Of a stretch of DNA of 64,000 nt, positions 54,159-62,392 are shown in pieces. Within the stretch, counting starts at the first letter, position 1. Each line of letters opens with the position of its first letter. The stretch lies in contig JAYJMM010000028.1 in NCBI GenBank assembly GCA_037349105.1, positions 1-64,000 on the forward strand, given 5' to 3'. Origin of the DNA: Limnomonas spitsbergensis (Eukaryota > Chlorophyta > Chlorophyceae > Chlamydomonadales). Below the pieces are notes generated by a model that saw only the letters and a list, made by a program, of their open reading frames with translations, was not told the origin of the DNA and made no database searches. Made by a program: the position numbers and the translations under genes.

Positions 54159-55035
54159 CTGTGAACACCAAACAAAACAGGGAATACAGGTAAGGGGACA
54201 GCGTTAGGCATATAACGTGTGAGAGGGTTTCAGGGTCCAGTGGGGCGTCAGCCAAGGAAGAGTGATAGACTACGGGAATGAGAGTTAAGGAATACGGGAA
54301 TCAGAGTTGACGGCAAACAGACATCCAGATGTGAAGACACCACAATCATGTTTCTTGGTTCATTGTATCCTGTGTTTGAATCCCTGGGACCCCATTCCCT
54401 AGGGCACACATCTTATTCATTGACAGGTTTCAGACACAATCTGAAAGGCTAGGGGTCAGCGGGCGCTGAAGCAAAGACACGTGCTCAGTGTACATGTTGC
54501 ACCTGGTCCCACTAGGGTCATGCCTTGAGGTCCTTCAACTTCGCTATTCAGCAGAATTCCGATCTTTCGCCGCTTGTTTATGCAACAACCTCGTGCAATA
54601 GCATAGGAAACTACAACAGTTCACGATGTGACAAGCCTCATCAAGCGGTGCTAGTGCCCTGCCAATACAAACATCCTCTTTCGCAATATGGTCTTGCAAT
54701 CCCATAAAGCAGATAGATTTCGCATAAGAAGTTCCAGATAGTACCTCTGCGAAGTACGAATCCTTTTTCGCAGTACTAGCAGTCATCAAGGCGTAAACAG
54801 TAAAAGGTCTTCATAAGTCTCTGACCTGCCATACGTCCCTTCAGTCCAATAAAGGTTACGGAGTCAAAATTCGAAATCCAACTCATTCTCCATATCATGT
54901 CCGGCCCGTCTGCCCACGTCATATGTCTCAAAATAAGGATGTAAAACATATTTATTAACGAGGCTGATATGCAGGTAGGATCCAATCAGGCCACCAGGTG
55001 AACCATGCATTTCGGCATCCATCTCGCCAAATGCT

Positions 55036-55117
55036 ATAATCGTCGAAGGTAGTCCTTGTGCCTGCGCTAGCGGGCAGGCCTCGGCCACCTCCCCGGCCGC
55101 CATCACGTCCGCCTTGG
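55036..55117 (-). pseudogene. Unit 45 terminal exon, truncated at the array edge
   Basis: Only the C-terminal end of the exon remains before sequence switches at GTCCGCCTTGG. Acceptor, RRM half and most RGG repeats are gone. The stop codon is also lost (GCTATAATCG). Confidence 0.85.
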
Positions 55118-55821
55118 GAAGTGCCATGTTTTGTCTTCCTGCCTTCATTATCGTTGCCAACAGGGCTTTGTGTCTCCCACATGATTGAAGGGGTGATCTG
55201 TCATACCCATACTTTACCTCGTCGCTAGCAACACTTATGTCACTCAACCTTCAAGAATACACAGTGTAGTAAAGCCGGTGTGGTTTCTCGTTCCTGCTGT
55301 TTTATTTCATGCTGCGACTTTGCCACATTACTACATCGCCGGATTCCATGTACATGCCAATGGCATGGCTGCACCAAGCCCAGGCCAAGGCATTGTAGCT
55401 AACATTGACCCTAGTCATTCCCTACTAGCCCTACACAGCCACGCGTTAAGCATAGCCCAAAAATACCGCCATTCTCAACCCGCCTTACATCCACTCCAGC
55501 TTATTCTTTACGTCTTACACAAAGATTTCGACATCCTCCCCAACCAAACATGCATGACCTTACATTCAAATTTCAGAACACTGTCCACCTCGGTTGCATT
55601 TTCAGGATCACAAGGGATCCCCATGTTATTGCGTCCTTCGCCCCTCTCACATTCTCCTCATGCATCCTTCCCTATATTTGGGCGACGTCTTTCCTCCGTT
55701 CGTCCGGATAAGTATACAGACACGACGTAACGTAACTAAAACGAAGCGCCCAGTCCAGCCCCGCACGTCGCTCCGCCAACCTGCATCACACGCAAATCTC
55801 CCCGTGCCGGCGGTACATGTT
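55112..55821 (+). repeat. 710-bp direct repeat, left copy (possible 5' LTR)
   Basis: Matches 62,393-63,102 at a constant offset of 7281 with nine substitutions and no indels (about 1.3 percent). If the repeat begins at TGGGAAGTG (55,115) it has the usual TG start, but the matched end is TACATGTT, not CA. A CTATATTTGG string near 55,671 could be a TATA box. A 150-codon open frame from 55,278 persists in both copies but starts without ATG, so I do not call it a gene. Confidence 0.9.
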
Positions 55822-56355
55822 CAGAAAAGCAATGGACAGGGCCTGAAGGTCCGACGAAAGAGGGCAGCGCGCAGAGAGGAGGAGAGGAATCTAAAGAACA
55901 GCAGGCGCAACGCCAAGAGGCGGAATAAGGAGAAGGAAGCTAGAGGGGGACCAAGCGCAGAGCCAAGCGGGAGTGCCCGCCATACCCGGGGAGGATTAGC
56001 AGGGTCAAGCTGGAGCTTACTTTCTTAGGGATTCATCAGTGCTCGACAGCCGAAGACGGAGGCCCGAGTGAGGAATGGGCGCGCGCCTGGACCAAGGAAA
56101 GGAAGGAAGAAGGAGGCGGCCCCACAACAGCAGCCACCGTCACCCAAGGCAGGGTGCACGGGACTGGTAGGCAGCACCAGCCTCAAGGGGGTCATTGGAT
56201 TGCTGTTCCAATTTATCGTGGTCCTGCTGCTGGTGTCTGGGGGCGTGCAGGAGGCGCATGCTAAAAGTCGGAATGTGAGGGGCAGTGGATTCTCGGCAGG
56301 CCAAGGGGCGTTCGTTAGCAGCAGGGAGGCTGCGGCTAAGCTCACGGCCGGATGA
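55822..56355 (+). pseudogene. 5' polyprotein remnant: basic region and hydrophobic segment
   Basis: Frame 1 directly after the left repeat encodes a lysine/arginine-rich stretch (KVRRKRAARREEERN and onward) and stops at 56,026-56,028. The same frame reopens and encodes a basic, glutamine/proline-rich stretch followed by a strongly hydrophobic segment of about 20 residues (GLLFQFIVVLLLV core, near 56,200-56,240), ending at TGA 56,353-56,355. The position is that of gag and protease in a Ty3/gypsy element, but I see no CCHC zinc knuckle and no D(S/T)G protease motif. The hydrophobic stretch would be a transmembrane helix or signal anchor if translated. The function is not recognised. Confidence 0.45.
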
Positions 56356-56397
56356 CTGAGGTCGCCTGGGGCAATGCCCAGGGAGGTGTTGCACGCT

Positions 56398-57550
56398 AGG
56401 ACTGGAGCCCACAGAGTACGTCAAGGCGCCTGAGGGATGGCTGCTGGGACATCACCCGAGTTTCTCGCCAAGACAGCATGAGGGGCTGGAGCGGATGTTG
56501 CGCGACCACCAGGGAGCGTTTGCCTACTCCATGGAGGACCTGCTGAGCTACAAGGGAGAGATGGGTGAGTTCACATTGGAACTTGAGGATGAGAGGACCC
56601 CGTGTTTCCAGAAGCCTAGGGAAATGTTGCCCCCCAAGGCAGCGATTTTCAGGGATAAGTATCAGCCCGTGATGATGGCGGGATCGCAACGGGGATCCGT
56701 GTTAAGGTACCCCAGAGTGGTGTGATCAAGTTTGCGGCCACTTCAGTGGTAGCGGCCAAGAAGGATGCAACAACGAGGGCGTGGTCTGATCACATGATTG
56801 CGCATGACATGCGTACTTTGAACTTGCGCACGGCTAAGCATAAGTTTGCCATTCCCAGAATGGAGTCCATGTTCCAGAACCTGGGGAAAGCAAGGGTGTT
56901 CAGTAAGGTGGATCTCAAGCCAGGGTTTATGCAAATCCCGATTTAGAAGAGTGACCAGTCAAAGACAGCGTTCTGGATGGGCCCAGAGTTGTGATTGTAC
57001 ACCAAACTGAATTTCGGTTTGCGCAATGGGCCCCCCTTTTCCATGATGGAGGAGGAAATCCGTGGAGCTGGGCTGGTCGGGTTCTGCGTCGCCTTTATCG
57101 ACGACCTCCTTGTGTACAGCGACACGCCAGAGGAGCACATCGTGCACGTGGGGCGCATGCTAGACATGCTGTACAAGGTGGGGTTGCGGGCACACCCAGA
57201 TAAGTCGTTGTTCAGGTGCGCCACAGTAAAGTACGTGGGGCACAATGTGTCAGCGGAGGGTCTTACCCCGCACGCAGCAAAGACGGCTGCAATCATGGCG
57301 CTGCCAGAGCCAACATCAGTCAAGAACATCCAGGAGGTAATGGGGTTGTTGAATTTTTACCGGTGCTACATCCCGCACTTCTCCAAGAAAGCAGCATGCA
57401 TAAACGCGCTGTTGGTCAAGGGGGTCAAGTTTGAGTGGGGGCCAGAGCAGTCCAAGGCCTTTCAGCTGCTCAAGACTGAGATGTGTGAGGGGGTCCAAGT
57501 GCTGAGGCGGCCATATTATAGCGGGACAGGACCGGATGGCAAGGGCCCGC
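56398..57550 (+). pseudogene. Reverse transcriptase domain of Ty3/gypsy-type pol (broken)
   Basis: Frame 2 from about 56,400 gives the leader that typically precedes gypsy RT (APEGWLLGHHPSFSP, then MLRDHQGAFAYSMEDL). A frameshift near 56,690 moves the reading to frame 1 (VKVPQSGVIKFAATSVVAAK). RT landmarks follow: NLRTAKHKFAIPRM, the first catalytic aspartate in KVDLKPGF (56,911), and the YxDD-box equivalent FIDDLLVYS (aspartates at 57,100-57,105). The connection LNFYRCYIPHFSKKA leads to the tether and EWGPEQSKAFQLLK. In-frame stops TAG (56,944) and TGA (56,992) interrupt it, and a second frameshift occurs near 57,550. Known role: copies element RNA into DNA in the cytoplasmic particle. This copy cannot be active as written. 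Confidence 0.92.
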
Positions 57551-57551
57551 C

Positions 57552-57925
57552 CCGCCGTTCCTGTTGTACACTGATTTCTCCAAGCAGGGCATTGGTGCGA
57601 TATTGGGGCAGTGTGACGATAGTGGCAGGGAATACATGGTGGCGTGCACCTCCCGGTCGCTGAACAAGAGTGAGGAGAATTATCCATCCTTCCCGGGGGA
57701 GATGTTGGCGGCAGTATATGCAGCACGCACGTATAGGCACATGCTGTTCGGGTGCAAGGTGCATCTCACCACTGACCATGAGCCGCTTACATACCTCATG
57801 GACAACGAGACGCTGGTAGGGCAGCACGCCAGGTGGGCACTGATGATGCATGATCTAGACATCAACATTGTTCACATGTCAGGGGCATGCCACCAGAACG
57901 CAGACGTGCCGTCCAGGGCGCCGAT
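57552..57925 (+). pseudogene. RNase H domain of the retroelement pol
   Basis: Frame 0. Begins LLYTDFSKQGIGAILGQ (catalytic aspartate at 57,573). The catalytic glutamate lies in YPSFPGEMLAAVYA and the next aspartate in TTDHEPLTYL. The domain ends with HQNADVPSR, whose aspartate corresponds to the fourth acidic residue. All four acidic positions expected of a Ty3/gypsy RNase H are present and this segment has no internal stop. Known role: degrades the RNA strand of the RNA-DNA hybrid during reverse transcription. It continues in frame into the linker and methyltransferase module, so it was part of one polyprotein. Confidence 0.9.
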
Positions 57926-58349
57926 GGCGACCACGGAGGACCGCACATGGGCACGCATGGATCGAGTTGAGCCAGAAAAGCGTAGTGAGGAATCCGTGCA
58001 ACATGTGGCCATGCTCACGGGCCTGGCCAGAGTCAACTTGTGGCATTCGGACCAGGTAGTCAGGCTAGCGCAAGAGGGACGGAGGGGAGTCCAGATGTTG
58101 AGGGCCGCGGAATGTGCGTTTATCACGGCACCCCTGGGACAGACCATTTACTGTGCCATGGATGAGGATGACGAGAGGGCTCAGCCAGCTAGCCTGGCCG
58201 AGAGGGCATACATGAGTAAAGCACGGGCAAAGCAGCTCATTGGGGATGTGATAGACAAGTTACCCAGGTACACGGTGCCCCGCATGCGTGCAAGAGTGGC
58301 AACGGAGTGTCTGACCAGCGAAGCCGTCCATGCGGTTGAGAAGGAGGGA
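57926..58349 (+). pseudogene. Polyprotein linker between RNase H and methyltransferase
   Basis: About 140 codons of uninterrupted frame 0 with no catalytic motif that I recognise. The segment is rich in charged residues and contains a helical-looking stretch AERAYMSKARAKQLIGD. It keeps the RNase H and methyltransferase modules in one reading frame, supporting a single pol product rather than a separate gene. Confidence 0.6.
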
Positions 58350-59242
58350 GTGGTCATGTTCGAGCCTTTCGGAGGTATGTGCACAGGGTTGTAAATGGTG
58401 TTGAGGGCAGGTATCCCGTTGATCCGGTATGTGTGCGCAGACACCAACGCAGGAATGAGGGAGATCGCATGGGGACGATTGAAGCAGTTGCACAAGCAAT
58501 ATCTTGTGTTGCTACCATTTGGGGCAATAGAGGGAGCATTCAGAGCGCTGCCTCAGGACGTGTACCTTATTAGGAGGGAACATTTGGAGGTAGCAGGAGC
58601 CAGGGACGGGAACCAGTGGTTTATGGTGGCGGGATGGGAATGTCAGGACCTGTCACCTGCGGGGAAAGGGAAAGGGTTGAGCAAGCAGCGCAACCAGTCA
58701 TTCTTCCCGCTGATCAGGTTGCTCAGCACTCTCCAGTCCATGCAGTGCAATAGACCACCCGCATACCTGATCGAGAACGTGGTCATGCAAAGGCACATGA
58801 AAAGTGTGGCTGCCAGTGTGGACGCATTTGCAGAAGTGTTTGGAATTCTGGGGGATTTGTTTTCAGGAGCGGCAAGAAGGGCATGGTGCACAGGAGCAGT
58901 GGGGAACTCGAGGAACCTAACGCAGATGAGCGGGAAATGGCCATGGGATATGCGGTAGGGTCCGCCTTGCTGCGACCGGACTTTCCGGAGGTCGAGCGGA
59001 GAGCCGCTCTAGGCAGATGTATGGATTCGTGGGCGCTGGAAGCGTGGTTCAATGTGTCGTTGGGGCTAGCCAAGATCATTCCAGACGAAATGCGTCGCCG
59101 GGCTGGGTTGACAAGTTGGGAGGTAGACCCAGCAGCAGCACAAACCGCTCTCATGTCCAGCCACTGTGCCCTCGCCACTGCAGGGGAAGCATGCACTGGC
59201 AACGAGGAGGTGGCAGCCAAGTACAGGACGTGCTTGGGGTAG
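58350..59242 (+). pseudogene. Cytosine-5 DNA methyltransferase module inside pol (degenerate)
   Basis: Seen: motif I (SAM-binding loop) MFEPFGGMCTGL at 58,356-58,391, followed by an in-frame TAA (58,392) where family members usually have glutamate, then VLRAGIPLIRYVCADTN. Motif IV is GWECQDLSPAGKGKGL, with the catalytic cysteine at 58,641. Motif VI is LIENV (ENV at 58,773-58,781). After a frameshift near 58,860, frame 2 gives ADEREMAMGY at 58,922, resembling the motif IX/X helix region, then EVERRAALGRCMD. Frame 2 stops at TAG 59,240. Only about 140 bp separate ENV from ADERE, so motif VIII and the target-recognition domain appear deleted. Known: DNMT genes have been captured by some eukaryotic retrotransposons, in algae among others. 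Inferred: the intact ancestor could methylate cytosines, perhaps its own copies. This copy is dead. Confidence 0.85.
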
Positions 59243-59545
59243 TTTACGGCCGCAGATGAAGCGGACGCGGCACAAGAGCCAAGGGGTAAGCCGGGGTCAG
59301 GACAGGACACGGCGATACGGCGACACGGCGACATTGACAGCGATAGTGACGAGGAGGGGTCACCAGGCGGGCCAGCAGGGCCGTCGGTAGGGGGCGATGT
59401 GTGGCTTGATGAACCTTTTTTGAGGTACCTCCAGCAGGGGGGGCATGCCCCGGGTACAGAGCTCGTGGAGCAGATCAGGGTGCAGAGCAGGGCTTCCGCG
59501 TTTCGGAGGGAAACAGACAGAGGAGGAATGCTCATGAGAATTATG
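59243..59545 (+). pseudogene. Acidic linker before integrase
   Basis: Frame 2 remains open through an aspartate/glutamate- and glycine-rich stretch (HGDIDSDSDEEGSPGG) into VWLDEPFLRYLQQ. The composition suggests a disordered hinge between the methyltransferase and integrase modules. No motif is recognised. Confidence 0.6.
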
Positions 59546-60298
59546 CCGGATCTCAGAAGGTGTGTGGTGCCCAGGCCTGAGGACATGGCTGCAGTGATTG
59601 TAAAGGCGCATGTCAGTGCGGGTAATTTTGGGAGCCACCGCACGGCCTACATTGTTATGCATCAACACTGGTGGAGGGGGCTGCGAGAGGCAGTTAAGAA
59701 GGCAGTTCAGAAGTGCATGGTGTGTGACAAGGCCAGGGGCGCCACATTCAACCAGTCGCAGCCGGTGTTGCACCCACTGCCCATTAATGGCTTATTTTTT
59801 CGGTGGGGAGTGGACGTGTGTGGCCCATTCGAAACTACACCGAGGGGGAACACATTTGTTATGGTGTGTGTGGAGCACTACTCTAAGTGGGCAGAATTGA
59901 TTCCCATCCCCAGCAAGGCGTCCGACGTTACGGCGCTGACATTCTTTCAGAATATCATTGCTAGGTTCGGGGGATGTGCATAGGTGGTCACTGACCAAGG
60001 TACGGAGTTCCAGGGGGAGTTCAAGGACACGTTGCTTGACTGCTTAATCGACGACCGCACCACCACCCCGGGGCATCCGCAGGCGGACGGATTGTCCGAG
60101 AGGTCGGTGCAGACGCTCGAGTCGGGACTCCGCAAGTGCTGCGAGAAGGGAGTCAACGACACAAACTAGGACAAGATGGTGCCGTGGATAGCACTGGGCT
60201 TCAGGTGCTCGCCACAACAGTCCACGCGCATGTCGCCCTACGAGGTGCTCTACGGCCAGAAAGTGGTCTTCCCGTCCAAGGTGGGGGCAGACCTGTGA
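59546..60298 (+). pseudogene. Integrase: H2C2 zinc finger and D-D(35)E core (broken by stops)
   Basis: Frame 2. The zinc finger has histidines in AHVSAGNFGSH (first at 59,609) and a C-x2-C in KCMVCDKAR (59,714 and 59,723). The core has aspartate 1 in GVDVCGPF (59,813), aspartate 2 in VTDQGTEF (59,993) and glutamate in GLSERSVQT (60,098). Spacing is 60 and 35 residues, the standard retroviral-type integrase layout. The GPY/F-like region SPYEVLYGQKVVFPSK follows. In-frame stops are TAG 59,981, TAG 60,167 and TGA 60,296; each can be explained by a single substitution. Known role: inserts the cDNA into host chromosomes. I see no chromodomain. Confidence 0.92.
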
Positions 60299-60855
60299 GG
60301 AACGGCACAGGTGGCCTCTGAGAAGGAGGCCGCGGACCTGTTTCTAGCCAGGGTCACTAGGATCAAAGAGGCGCTCTGCTCTTGACCGCACCGCAGTAGG
60401 AGGCCCTTCATCAGCTGATCAAGAGTAGGAAGGCTCCTAGGCGCATGAGGAACCATGTTAAGAGCAGCGGGATTGAGGATTGACCAAGCATAATGGCATG
60501 GCACATGGGGATGGGCTTACAGACAAGCAAACTACGGCCAGCCTATGCCTTTCATCAGGTAGGAGGGGAGAAGCAGGCCCTCCACTCCCAACATGCAGTC
60601 TTGATGTCACAAACCAGACCTTGTCCTAGAGGAGGGCAAGGGGCAGGACTTCCTGTTCCACTATTATCCAGGGAGGCAGCATTGACGGAGGAGGCAGGAA
60701 CGAGGGAGCCCAGACGAGCTAAGCCCCAATTGAATCCAAGTCAGCTCAACCCACCTCGGCTTCACCTACGTGAACAATGAGGGCAAGCGCCCCGCAAGCT
60801 CAAGCGCAAGAGGGTCTCTGTGCACCATGAGGAATTCATCCAGAGGTTTCTGTAA
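60299..60855 (+). pseudogene. C-terminal tail of pol, heavily decayed
   Basis: Frame 2 continues for about 28 codons (TAQVASEKEAADLFLARV) to TGA 60,383 and then loses coherence. The last recognisable piece (FTYVNNEGKRP, then KLKRKRVSVHHEEFIQRFL with a one-base shift between) ends at TAA 60,853-60,855. I take this as the original polyprotein terminus. The middle, about 60,400-60,750, has no readable domain. Confidence 0.5.
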
Positions 60856-61712
60856 TTATGCCGTGTACCACACGGCTTCTTAGTGGCCAGGCCTCCCAGA
60901 TCCCTTCCTACCGTATAATATAGCGAAGGTCATTTTGGTAAAATGTTGGGTGCCTGATTGCTTGACTCCATTATGAAACAATTGACGCTTTCTCACAATG
61001 CGAAAGTATCATTTAACCAAATCTGTACCATACGGTCATCCAGTGCATAAACTGTCTTTAAAGATGACAGCCCATATGCCTACGGTCGACCCTACTTATC
61101 TATGGCCTAGCTAAGCAAGTCAGTCATGTCACATGTCAGCCATATTGTGCTTGACCCAAGAAAAGCATGGCTTAGGACAGAACCTCAGATGCAATTGCGC
61201 TAGTCCCCCCTAGTCTACTCCTGCCAGAAGACAAGTGCATGCTCGTGACTAGAGACCACTCCCTCCATCAGAGCTCCTCGTTCGCATCTGCTGACGCGGC
61301 AGACTCGCCGGACTCCTCTAACGTTGGCATGAAGACACCCTCAGCCGTCTGCCACTCGGAGCTCTTGTCTTTATGCCTCACACCACACACCTCCTGCTGG
61401 CCGCTGATTGGGTGCCCAAACTTAGCACTGTCACTAGAGGACAGGTACATCCCCGTGTCCCGGTGCTTCAGCCGGATCTGATGGGAAGAAGCAGGGAGGG
61501 GTGTGGCTGGTGGGGATCATGCAACAACTCTTTCCAACAGCACCATAAAACAAACACTGGCGCCCAACACACAGCCATTCATAACCCAGCATCGTGCATC
61601 CCCCTCTTGGTTGCTTAAGAACCAGTGCTTGGCCGATTATGGTCCGTACGGTGGCTAAATTACGCAGCTGACTATCAGACGCCCGTCCACGATTTGGTGC
61701 AGTCAGAAGGCA
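60856..61712. other. Non-coding stretch after pol
   Basis: No frame with protein-like composition, no repeat of flanking sequence and no RNA gene are seen. Open frames here on either strand are short or overlap each other in unrelated phases. Confidence 0.5.
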
Positions 61713-61720
61713 TATATAAA
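61713..61720 (+). promoter_or_regulatory. TATA box (TATATAAA) of the small downstream gene
   Basis: A consensus TATATAAA lies 100 bp before an ATG at 61,820. This spacing would place transcription start near 61,745 and leave a 5' UTR of about 75 nt. It is the best TATA match I noticed outside the array. Confidence 0.5.
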
Positions 61721-61819
61721 AACACGCCTGGCACCTGGCATGCAGATCGCTTTTACTTTTTATTTCCTGACAACAAAACGGCGTGTGTGTAATCTGTATC
61801 ACTTGACAGTGGCAGCGAG

Positions 61820-62332
61820 ATGAGCAACACAAAGTTTTCATTTGGCTCTGTTTCGAGCAAGCGGGGTGCCCCGGAAGGAGACTGTGGCCAACCGAGCTCA
61901 GGCTCGTCAAAGCAAGCGACACCAGCAGGTTAGTCCTACCAGTGCGTTGCTCTCCCAGCCTAATGTTGTATTCGCGTAATGTTTTATTCCATATCTGCAA
62001 ATGATGAGTACCGGTATGTGGTCCTCCAGATGGGGCCAGCTACGGACAAGAACAAGTTCACCACCAAGCTGCAAGTCTTGGCCCGAGGTGGTCGCTGGCT
62101 GCACCCTATTATGGGCAGCGCACATGCCATCAATCGCATCGCCAGGCATGGAGCTCGCGTAAAGTGAGTGTCTGTAATTTCAACTCTGAAAATTTGACGT
62201 GCTCATGAGTGTGAAAACACAGCTCGTGTAATGTGTGCTTGGGTGTGCCTAAATATAAATTCACATTCTTATCTTTTTGCACAGGATCCCTACAAAGAGC
62301 AGTACACGCTTTGGCTTATGCACAGGAACTAG
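61820..62332 (+). pseudogene. Small three-exon gene-like unit with damaged splice sites
   Basis: Exon 1: 61,820-61,928 (ATG; SNTKFSFGSVSSKRGAPEG and onward), donor GTTAGT. Exon 2: about 62,001 or 62,009 to 62,163. Intron 2 (62,164-62,284) looks canonical: GTGAGT start, pyrimidine tract TTCTTATCTTTTTGCACAG. Exon 3: 62,285-62,332, encoding DPYKEQYTLWLMHRN and TAG. As the sequence stands, splicing at ATGATGAG gives an open 103-residue product. A more protein-like exon 2 frame (DEYRYVVLQMGPATD and onward) would join both neighbours in phase only if the acceptor CTGCAA were CTGCAG and one more G stood at the donor. I infer a former gene with two splice-site lesions, or sequencing errors. No family is recognised. 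It sits after pol, where some LTR elements carry an extra gene. Confidence 0.4.
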
Positions 62333-62392
62333 TCCATAGCAAGGCTGTCAACAAGAGCGTATTCTGCCCCCGCAAATCTGACAGATCTGCTT

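Larger units (their letters stand above)
1..55117 (-). repeat. Tandem array of 1.23-kb units carrying an RRM/RGG terminal exon (44 units plus a truncated 45th)
   Basis: Units were phased on the recurring string AGTTGACGGC. Starts fall at 1, 1229, 2492, 3720, 4949, 6178, 7407, 8636, 9865, 11094, 12323, 13552, 14781, 16043, 17338, 18600, 19862, 21124, 22353, 23581, 24810, 26040, 27268, 28497, 29729, 30958, 32186, 33417, 34648, 35876, 37104, 38333, 39561, 40792, 42023, 43251, 44480, 45709, 46937, 48163, 49391, 50619, 51848, 53076 and 54305. Most units are 1228-1231 bp; longer ones (1262, 1295) carry extra 33-bp exon repeats. On the minus strand a unit reads intron end, terminal exon, stop, AATAAA, then about 650 bp of non-coding DNA. 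Units differ by a few percent, mostly substitutions. The array is already in progress at base 1 and ends at a sharp junction near 55,112-55,117. It is a gene-derived satellite; no complete gene is present in any unit. Confidence 0.97.

Noticed and set aside
1..55117. CRISPR-like array
   Set aside because: The repeat unit is over 1.2 kb without short regular spacers, and the context is eukaryotic.
54864..55247. Minus-strand frame crossing the array junction
   Set aside because: It is a chance fusion of the 710-bp repeat with unit 45 flank sequence.
55278..55730. 150-codon frame inside the 710-bp repeat
   Set aside because: It starts at GTG and the first ATG is far inside. There is no homology, and the two copies are too similar for shared openness to mean much.
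61434..62000. 188-codon minus-strand frame
   Set aside because: It runs antisense across the TATA box and exon 1 of the small gene, has no recognised motif, and the composition looks random.
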